A DNA stretch of 64,000 nt from an unicellular cyanobacterium SU2 (lineage in GTDB: Bacteria; Cyanobacteriota; Cyanobacteriia; Cyanobacteriales; Microcystaceae). Shown here in pieces: positions 58,885-64,000 of the stretch. The DNA lies in contig NEED01000082.1 of the NCBI GenBank assembly GCA_002110465.1, positions 1 to 64,000 on the forward strand. Reading direction: 5' to 3'. Under the pieces are notes generated by a model, which searched no databases, was not told the DNA's origin, and saw only the letters and a program-made list of their open reading frames with translations. The position numbers and the translations under genes were made by a program. The stretch's first letter is position 1. Each line of letters opens with the position of its first letter.

Positions 58885-58923
58885 GTAAATACTATTTACA
58901 TTTCTATTTTGCCTGAACATAAT
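58885..58923 (+). promoter_or_regulatory. Probable cas3' promoter with palindromic operator
   Basis: The perfect palindrome GTAAATA-C-TATTTAC (58885-58899) overlaps a -35 box TTTACA (58895-58900). A -10 box CATAAT (58918-58923) follows at exactly 17 bases. Each box differs from consensus at one base. AAGGA (58954-58958) is a ribosome site nine bases before the cas3' ATG. A palindrome covering the -35 between a divergent repressor and its target is the classical operator position. Confidence 0.6.
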
Positions 58924-58967
58924 GGAGATAGCAAGTAACTCCGTACAGTTTATAAGGATAAAAGTCG

Positions 58968-61157
58968 ATGAATCCCTATAATGTCAATTTGAAACCTGTT
59001 TATTCTTGTCCAGCAGAAAATGTTTCCCATTCGCTGAAATTACCCGAAAAATGGCGATTATCGTGGCATCAGTTGGAAACTTGGAAAGCCTTACAAGATC
59101 CTAATGTTGATGTCATTGTTAATACAGCAATGACAGGAGACGGAAAAAGTCTGTCTGCTTATTTAGATGCAATGCAGGGAGAACAAGAAAATGAATTTAT
59201 TCGCTATTCAATGGGACTTTACCCGACTAATGAACTAGCTAGAGATCAAGAAAGCCAAATTAAAAGCTATATTGAGAAATTTCAACCGAATAATGATCCC
59301 CGTGTTAATCGTTTGAGTGGTGCATTATTAGAATTGTACGCAGAAAGTGAAGGTAGAAAAAAAGCACAAGCCATTTTGGACAAAGTTTATAATTCAGAGA
59401 TTCTCTTAACAAATCCCGATATTTTACACTATTTACATAGAAATGCTTATCTCAGCCCTAAAGATGCCCCTGATAAGCTTTGGCGTTTTTTAGACACAAC
59501 ATTCACCATCTTAATTCATGATGAGTTTCATGTTCTTAGTGCGCCACAAGTAGGAAGTATTATCAATACTATGTTGCTAATGCGTGTAACAGATAGAGAT
59601 CATAAGCATTTATTTCTCTCTGCAACGCCAGAAAATGCTTTAATTGAGCGATTAGATAAAGTAGGATTTAATTGTAAAGTAATTAATCCCTATGAACAAG
59701 AAAAATATCGTTTTCCCGATACAGAAGCCGAAAAACAGCAATTACAGTCAGAAGGATGGCGACAGGTTGCCAGGGAAATTCATTTAACTTTTGTTCCTCT
59801 CACTTCTGGTTATGGTGCATCAGAGACATGGTTATGGGAAAATCGGGAATTAATACGCAATTATTTTAGTCAATATCCCCAAAGCAAAGGGGCAATTATT
59901 CTTAATTCTATTGCTTCGGTTAAGCGGTTGAAACCCAAGTTTGAGGAATTTTTGCATCCTCTTATAGTTGCAGAAAATACAGGTTTAACCGGACAAAGTA
60001 ATAAAAATGAGTCTCTGAACGCAGATTTAGTCTTAGGAACGAGTACCATTGATGTCGGAGTGGATTTTAAGATAAATTTCTTGATTTTTGAATCCGCCGA
60101 CGCAGGAAGTTTTATTCAACGCTTAGGACGACTGGGAAGACATGACGGGTATGAAAGGGAAGATAAAACGATTTTATTTCCTAATTTTACTGCTTATGCT
60201 CTAACCTCTAACTTTTTGGTAGAAAGACTCTTTACTCAAAGTGATCACCCTTTAGAAATTGAGGGAAGCTATGATCGTCCTTTCTTTCATGGTCAAATTC
60301 AAGATAAATATCGTAAAATTAATGATTTTAGGGGATATTATAGTCGATGGTCGGGGATACAATCTTTATCCATTTCTCGCAGTTTAAATCATCCTACGAT
60401 TCGAGATCAATTTGCAGAAAGTAGAAAAGTTTTTAAAGAACAAACTGAGACAGTATTTAAGACCCGTTTTGGCAGACTTTGGGGATGTATCGAACAATGG
60501 CGAGAAGAATGGGAACAATTATCAGGGAAAAAGGAAAAAAGTCTAATTGAAGTCGAAGCAAGTAGCTTTCGGGGTTCTAGTTCCCTTTTATGCGGTTTAT
60601 ATGATTTAACAGAAGAATATGAGTTAGATAGGTTTAAAACTTATGATTTAACGGGAATTTTAAGCAATTTAGACGTTGAACCCATGACCAAAACGGAATT
60701 TATGCGACAGTTGGAAGCAACAGCAGAACGCATAAATCAACCCATAGCGAAAGGACGGTTTAACTATTGTTTGGGGTTTATGAAGTTACATCGTTATCGA
60801 GAAGAACGCATGAACTGGCGTTTTAGTTATGGGGGAGATTTACAAGAAGTTGCACAGAGTTGGAGAGTTTTGATGTTGAAAGGTATTCAAGTTTATCAAC
60901 CTAGTAACCGATGGGTGAATCAAATCAATGAAAAATTGAAGAAGCGGGGTAAGGTTTGTTATATCGTTCCTTATAACGTGGAAACGGTCAAAAAGAGCCT
61001 AAAATTGCCGATTCACTTTCAAATTTACCCCATAGACGAGACGGGAAGAGATCAATTCACTGCACCCTATGCGATCGCCTTTGGACAGTCTGCGCTGTTA
61101 TTAGATACCCTATCTTACCGTCTTAAGTCAAAAGGGGGTGAATCATGGATTTGTTAG
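58968..61157 (+). CDS. cas3: Type I-D CRISPR-associated helicase Cas3' (without HD nuclease)
   Basis: The 729-residue protein is an SF2 helicase of the type I-D Cas3' kind. Motif I is TAMTGDGKS (53-61), motif II LIHDEFHVLS (182-191, DEFH), motif III LSATPE (218-223), and motif VI reads RLGRLGRHDG (about 386-395). In type I-D the HD nuclease is on Cas10d instead, and no HD domain is seen here, as expected. It unwinds target DNA after Cascade recruitment. The stop at 61157 lies four bases before a CRISPR-repeat-like unit. In most I-D loci cas10d follows directly; here about 1.5 kb of extra genes intervene. Confidence 0.93.
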   Translation: MNPYNVNLKPVYSCPAENVSHSLKLPEKWRLSWHQLETWKALQDPNVDVIVNTAMTGDGKSLSAYLDAMQGEQENEFIRYSMGLYPTNELARDQESQIKSYIEKFQPNNDPRVNRLSGALLELYAESEGRKKAQAILDKVYNSEILLTNPDILHYLHRNAYLSPKDAPDKLWRFLDTTFTILIHDEFHVLSAPQVGSIINTMLLMRVTDRDHKHLFLSATPENALIERLDKVGFNCKVINPYEQEKYRFPDTEAEKQQLQSEGWRQVAREIHLTFVPLTSGYGASETWLWENRELIRNYFSQYPQSKGAIILNSIASVKRLKPKFEEFLHPLIVAENTGLTGQSNKNESLNADLVLGTSTIDVGVDFKINFLIFESADAGSFIQRLGRLGRHDGYEREDKTILFPNFTAYALTSNFLVERLFTQSDHPLEIEGSYDRPFFHGQIQDKYRKINDFRGYYSRWSGIQSLSISRSLNHPTIRDQFAESRKVFKEQTETVFKTRFGRLWGCIEQWREEWEQLSGKKEKSLIEVEASSFRGSSSLLCGLYDLTEEYELDRFKTYDLTGILSNLDVEPMTKTEFMRQLEATAERINQPIAKGRFNYCLGFMKLHRYREERMNWRFSYGGDLQEVAQSWRVLMLKGIQVYQPSNRWVNQINEKLKKRGKVCYIVPYNVETVKKSLKLPIHFQIYPIDETGRDQFTAPYAIAFGQSALLLDTLSYRLKSKGGESWIC

Positions 61158-61161
61158 TGGT

Positions 61162-61271
61162 TTTTCAATCCCTAATAGGGATTAGCTTTTGTTTGATAAA
61201 TGTGAAGCTTACACACTTAAGTGCAGACTTATTTTTTTCAATCCCTCATAGGGATTTTTGTCAGTGGCTTC
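61162..61271 (-). CRISPR. Degenerate two-repeat mini-CRISPR (pseudo-crRNA candidate)
   Basis: Read on the minus strand, two 37-base units (61271-61235 and 61198-61162) flank a 36-base pseudo-spacer (61234-61199), giving the 73-base period usual for this repeat type. Both units share 21 of their last 22 bases, made of the palindrome AATCCCTATTAGGGATT (one base differs) and the tail GATTGAAAA, close to the GATTGAAAC end of cyanobacterial repeats. The first 15 bases have diverged (4 of 15 match). The hairpin and the 5' handle of a crRNA are therefore kept while the rest is lost. No further units are present, so this is not a normal adaptive array. A possible minus-strand -10, TATCCT, lies at about 61286-61281. 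Confidence 0.7.
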
Positions 61272-61275
61272 ACTA

Positions 61276-61354
61276 GACACAGGATACCACAGCTTAAGTG
61301 TAGAGTGATTTAACGGTTAAATAGTCTGTACTTAGTGTGTGTTGACAGTAGCTA
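61276..61354. promoter_or_regulatory. Two protospacer-like sites with GTT PAM flanking a central palindrome
   Basis: The palindrome ATTTAAC-G-GTTAAAT (61308-61322) places a GTT on each strand. On the minus strand GTT (61314-61312) is followed by AAATCACTCTACACTTAAG (61311-61293), matching the pseudo-spacer start AAATAAGTCTGCACTTAAG at 16 of 19 positions without gaps. On the plus strand GTT (61316-61318) is followed by AAATAGTCTGTACTTAG and then TGTGT (61319-61340), matching with one mismatch and two single-base gaps. A 36-base protospacer here would cover the -35 box of the downstream gene. Confidence 0.55.
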
Positions 61355-61403
61355 TCGTTTTTATTAGCATCAAAACATCAACTATCACTCATCAGGAGAG
61401 GAA
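61342..61403 (+). promoter_or_regulatory. Promoter and ribosome site of the 68-residue winged-helix gene
   Basis: A perfect -35 TTGACA (61342-61347) is 17 bases from TAGCAT (61365-61370, 4 of 6 consensus). A strong Shine-Dalgarno tract AGGAGAGGAA (61394-61403) abuts the ATG at 61404. The gene therefore has its own promoter inside the cas operon, immediately downstream of a protospacer-like site. Confidence 0.6.
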
Positions 61404-61610
61404 ATGTACACAAAGAAAAAAACAAAAGTTGACTTACTCATCGAAGTCTTGTCTGATGGAGAATGGCATCACAGCGACGAGTTGGCTACCAAAGTGTCTC
61501 ATCGCTTTGGAGATGCTAAACACAAGGCTGTAAAACAAGGCTATCCTGTTGAACGCAAAGATGTAGGAAAAGATCACTGGTATCGATTACCCAAAAATCG
61601 AACAAATTGA
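61404..61610 (+). CDS. Small winged-helix-like protein in the CRISPR locus
   Basis: The 68-residue basic protein reads as a compact winged helix: KVDLLIEVLSDGEWHH (helix 1), SDELATKVSHRFGDAKHKAVKQG (helices 2-3) and YPVERKDVGKDHWYRLP (wing). Similar small proteins are common in cyanobacteria without assigned function. The strong Shine-Dalgarno sequence fixes the start. Its position beside the degenerate mini-CRISPR makes it the candidate target of the pseudo-crRNA, either as an autoregulator binding the inverted repeats upstream or as the CreT-like component. I know of no direct evidence for either role. Confidence 0.65.
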   Translation: MYTKKKTKVDLLIEVLSDGEWHHSDELATKVSHRFGDAKHKAVKQGYPVERKDVGKDHWYRLPKNRTN

Positions 61611-61751
61611 AAGTAAATTAAATCGATTACCACCACAATAACTTAACTTTCCATAGGGAAGCTAACAGGTAGCTTGCGGAGTTAAGGACAGACGTAGGTA
61701 GTCTTTACCCCCAATAATGGTTGGTCAAGTCCACTAATCTTAATTAACTTA

Positions 61752-61774
61752 CATTCTAAATTTTACAGAATGTC
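61752..61774. promoter_or_regulatory. Inverted repeat upstream of the mntA-like gene
   Basis: ACATTCT (61752-61758) and AGAATGT (61768-61774) are perfect seven-base arms with a nine-base spacer, 55 bases before the mntA-like ATG. It is a candidate operator for the toxin-antitoxin pair. The rest of the 219-base gap shows nothing clear. Confidence 0.4.
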
Positions 61775-61829
61775 TACAGTGCAAAAGCTTCCCTTTTCTT
61801 TCTCATATAAACTTTAAGGAAATAAGACA

Positions 61830-62276
61830 ATGATTAATTTATCAGTTGATAATTTTAAATCTCTATCTTTTCAACTTCCAGAAAAGATACCTTATCTTAA
61901 AATGTTAGTCTTATTTGGTTCACAAGCAACAGGTAAAACTCATCCTAAGAGTGACTGGGATTTTGCAGTTTTGTATGATGAAACCTTAAAAGAAGACTAT
62001 CTTAAAGGCGATGCTTGGAAAGAATTAGAGATACCTTTGATATTAGGAGATATTTTTAAGATTAATAGTGATAGGATTGATGTGGTCAATCTCAATCATT
62101 GTTCTCCTTTAGTTGGCTATCAAGTTGCTAAAAATGGTCAACTTATTTATGAATCTAGTTTAGGTCAATTTCTTAAATTTAGGATTCAAGCATGGAAAAA
62201 ATACGCTGATACTGCTCAATTTCGTCAAGCAGAAAAGCAAAGCATTTACTTATGGTTACAGCAAAGAGGATTATAA
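61830..62276 (+). CDS. mntA: MntA-like antitoxin: minimal nucleotidyltransferase (MNT)
   Basis: The 148-residue protein has the MNT signature GSx10DxD exactly, in LFGSQATGKTHPKSDWDFAVLYD (about residues 29-51), with a further Asp in RIDVVNLNH. MntA antitoxins AMPylate a tyrosine of the partner HepT to silence it. A C-terminal helical part (RIQAWKKYADTAQFRQAEK) follows. The stop lies three bases before the GTG of the HEPN gene, so the two are one module. It is embedded between cas3' and cas10d. Confidence 0.88.
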   Translation: MINLSVDNFKSLSFQLPEKIPYLKMLVLFGSQATGKTHPKSDWDFAVLYDETLKEDYLKGDAWKELEIPLILGDIFKINSDRIDVVNLNHCSPLVGYQVAKNGQLIYESSLGQFLKFRIQAWKKYADTAQFRQAEKQSIYLWLQQRGL

Positions 62277-62279
62277 TAA

Positions 62280-62699
62280 GTGGAAAGAGAAATTGTTACA
62301 AGTAGAATAAGGTTGATGATAAAGTACATAGACCGTCTTCAAAAGTTTGAATCAATTACTTTACAAGACTATCTTGATAACTTCGATTATCAGTTAATTG
62401 CTGAAAGACTAATTCAATTATTAGTAGAAGCAGCTTCAGATATTAATAGTTATCTGCTATTACAGTTACATAATATTACACCACCGACGTATTATGATTC
62501 TTTTATTGAAGCAGGAAAACAAGGATTAATTAGTTTAGAACTTTCTCGAAAATTAGCACAATCAGCAGGAATGCGTAATCGTCTGGTTCATCAATATGAA
62601 AAGATTGATAATACAATTGTTTATCAATCTTTTCCTAAAGCTTTAACTCAGTATCCCCTTTATATAAAAGAAATTACTGTTTACTTAGATTCTTTGTAA
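62280..62699 (+). CDS. hepT: HepT-like toxin: HEPN-domain ribonuclease
   Basis: The 139-residue helical protein belongs to the DUF86/HepT HEPN family. The catalytic Rx4HxY motif is intact in GMRNRLVHQYEKID (about residues 97-110). The Tyr of that motif is the residue AMPylated by MntA in studied systems. Free HepT is an RNase that stops growth. The GTG start follows the mntA stop by three bases. cas10d starts five bases after its stop, so toxin and cas gene are probably on the same transcript. Such placement would make loss of the cas operon costly (inference). Confidence 0.88.
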   Translation: MEREIVTSRIRLMIKYIDRLQKFESITLQDYLDNFDYQLIAERLIQLLVEAASDINSYLLLQLHNITPPTYYDSFIEAGKQGLISLELSRKLAQSAGMRNRLVHQYEKIDNTIVYQSFPKALTQYPLYIKEITVYLDSL

Positions 62700-62704
62700 C
62701 TATT

Positions 62705-64000
62705 ATGGCTAAAAACAAAAACCCAAACATTCAGCAACTAAGTTTATTTGATGAAGAAACAATGATGAATAATCAACCATTTGATGATAACTATGACGAT
62801 GAAGATTACAATGAAGGTTATGATGATCTTCCTAATCCTACTCCAGATATAGAAGATGATAGTTCTCAAAAAGAATGGATACCTTTGAAGCTATTTAAAG
62901 AGGCTATTATTAAACAAAATCCTCATGATCCAGTCATGATAGATTTTGCTGAATATGTATTATCTTCATTTTTAAAAGCAACCATTGGAGTGACAGCAAA
63001 AGGAGGTAAATGGATAGAAGAAAAATTAGCTGAAGGAAGCATTAAAAGCACAAGAGCATTAGAAGATCAATCCCTTAATACTCATATTCTTAATGGTTTA
63101 TTTGCAGCTAATTTCATTGAACAAGAATTAGAAAAACTCTATACAACTATTAAAGGATGTATTAAGGAATTAGATAGACGAATTGGCATAGCTGGATTTA
63201 TTTTACATGATTTCGAGAAATTTGATTATAATCGCTTTTCTGAAATGCCAGAAAAATATAAAAATGTTGAAAATATTCGTAAATTATCTAATCAAGAAGA
63301 TAAAAAAACATTAATACAAAAACATAGAAAAATTATTGATATAATTATTCGTCAACTTCACTTAGATTATTTTATTAATCCCAGTGATCCAGAAGCTTAT
63401 AAAGAATACATAGATGATTTTTTAACCATAGCTTATAATGCACAAACCCGTTGGGATACTAACTGGAACTTTTCAGAATATAATGGGTTGTCTCCTAAAT
63501 TACTTGGAATCAACCGAAAGAAATTAGTCTCATTAACAAGTTTAGCTTGTTTAGCAGATCGCCTATCTTCTATTATTAAACATCCTCAAGATGCTTTAAG
63601 TTCAAGTCTAGATAATATTTTAGGACAATTAAGTAATAACCAATTAAAATTAACCTATCATCGTATTGCTGAAAATAGAGGGGTTTTAACCAACATTCTT
63701 AATAATGCACTGATTGATGAATATACAGGAAAAGATTCAAATGACTGCGAATTCTATGAACCCTTTTGTCAATATTATAAACCAATTTTATATTTACCGA
63801 CAGGAGTTATTTATTTAACCCATAAAAATGCGCCACCTATTTCTTTAGATAATATTCCTAATAAAGTGATTCAAAAAATGAAATCCCTTTGTGCAGAAAA
63901 ATTACGGATTAGATATACTGGTTTTAACCGTGATGGAAAAGGAATAAAATATGCAGACTACTATAACCTTTTCTTTAATACTACTGAACTTATGGAAGTA
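62705..64000 (+). CDS. cas10d: Type I-D CRISPR-associated protein Cas10d (Csc3), 5' part
   Basis: An ATG at 62705 opens a frame that runs 432 codons to the window edge without a stop. The N-terminus (1-55) is acidic and low-complexity. An HD nuclease core follows, with THILNGL (His127) and GIAGFILHDFEKFDYNRF (His168-Asp169), where the I-D system keeps the target-cleaving nuclease missing from Cas3'. Further on, ITxLAxLADRLSS-like (LVSLTSLACLADRLSS) and ILYLPTGVIYLTHK match Csc3. The protein is the large subunit of the I-D Cascade, and the rest lies beyond the window, where csc2, csc1, cas6 and the array are expected. It begins five bases after the HEPN gene. Confidence 0.88.
   Translation, partial: MAKNKNPNIQQLSLFDEETMMNNQPFDDNYDDEDYNEGYDDLPNPTPDIEDDSSQKEWIPLKLFKEAIIKQNPHDPVMIDFAEYVLSSFLKATIGVTAKGGKWIEEKLAEGSIKSTRALEDQSLNTHILNGLFAANFIEQELEKLYTTIKGCIKELDRRIGIAGFILHDFEKFDYNRFSEMPEKYKNVENIRKLSNQEDKKTLIQKHRKIIDIIIRQLHLDYFINPSDPEAYKEYIDDFLTIAYNAQTRWDTNWNFSEYNGLSPKLLGINRKKLVSLTSLACLADRLSSIIKHPQDALSSSLDNILGQLSNNQLKLTYHRIAENRGVLTNILNNALIDEYTGKDSNDCEFYEPFCQYYKPILYLPTGVIYLTHKNAPPISLDNIPNKVIQKMKSLCAEKLRIRYTGFNRDGKGIKYADYYNLFFNTTELMEV

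Noticed and set aside
61339-61533. Frame overlapping the 68-residue winged-helix gene
   Set aside because: Different frame of the same DNA; the other frame has the strong Shine-Dalgarno sequence and a coherent fold.

Overview
The window looks like chromosomal DNA of a low-GC unicellular cyanobacterium of the Crocosphaera/Cyanothece/Rippkaea type. The evidence is about 28 HIP1 octamers (GCGATCGC, counted by eye), cyanobacterial gene families (split RNA polymerase beta-prime subunit RpoC2, phylloquinone methyltransferase MenG, class II FbaA, a CYP110-like P450, DUF2949, DUF3086, DUF3119, DUF3285), heptameric STRR repeats and cyanobacterial-style CRISPR repeats. The genus is an inference; no rRNA or tRNA gene is visible.

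Layout. 1-860: end of an IS1634-type transposase carrying a nested hairpin repeat, then a broken gene tail. 0.8-4.5 kb: purL and a fused DarT-like/macro-domain gene. 4.6-9.4 kb: an SDR pseudogene, a TAXI-type lipoprotein, an LD-carboxypeptidase, a Rieske ferredoxin, an ABHD14-like hydrolase, a HicAB toxin-antitoxin pair and an orphan IS200/IS605-like end. 9.5-12.4 kb: a polyprenyl-phosphate glycosyltransferase, argG and DUF2949. 12.7-23.6 kb: a cell-surface glycan block (Wzm-type permease, GT-C-like membrane protein, FkbM methyltransferase and two very large fused glycosyltransferases). 23.7-28.4 kb: menG, an SRPBCC protein, a PepSY-type membrane protein, ispG and a KtrB-type K+ channel. 28.7-37.3 kb: rpsT-tatD-rpoB-rpoC2, with rpoC1 absent from its usual place. 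37.6-39.7 kb: DUF3285-ybeY-dgkA-trpG. 39.9-50.8 kb: zinc-ribbon PP2C phosphatase, methyltransferase, FutB-like permease, P450, HerA-like ATPase, an unknown membrane protein and fbaA. 51.1-58.0 kb: sulfotransferase, plsY, DUF3086, DUF3119, a biopterin glucosyltransferase, a methyltransferase and rnc.

58.0-64.0 kb is the start of a type I-D CRISPR-Cas locus: a WYL regulator divergent from cas3', then a short intergenic region, a 68-residue winged-helix protein, an MntA/HepT (MNT-HEPN) toxin-antitoxin pair and cas10d/csc3, which runs off the window.

The most interesting signal is in the 246 bases between cas3' and the small winged-helix gene. Two degenerate CRISPR-repeat-like units lie exactly 73 bp apart (37 + 36) on the minus strand. 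The 36-nt pseudo-spacer between them resembles two nearby sites. Each site begins right after a GTT trinucleotide (the type I-D PAM is GTN/GTH), and one ends against the -35 box of the winged-helix gene. This is the architecture of CreTA/CreR crRNA-like regulatory RNAs. With the MntA/HepT pair embedded among cas genes, the locus may be a CRISPR-guarded addiction or autoregulation system. An ordinary inverted-repeat operator remains the main alternative.
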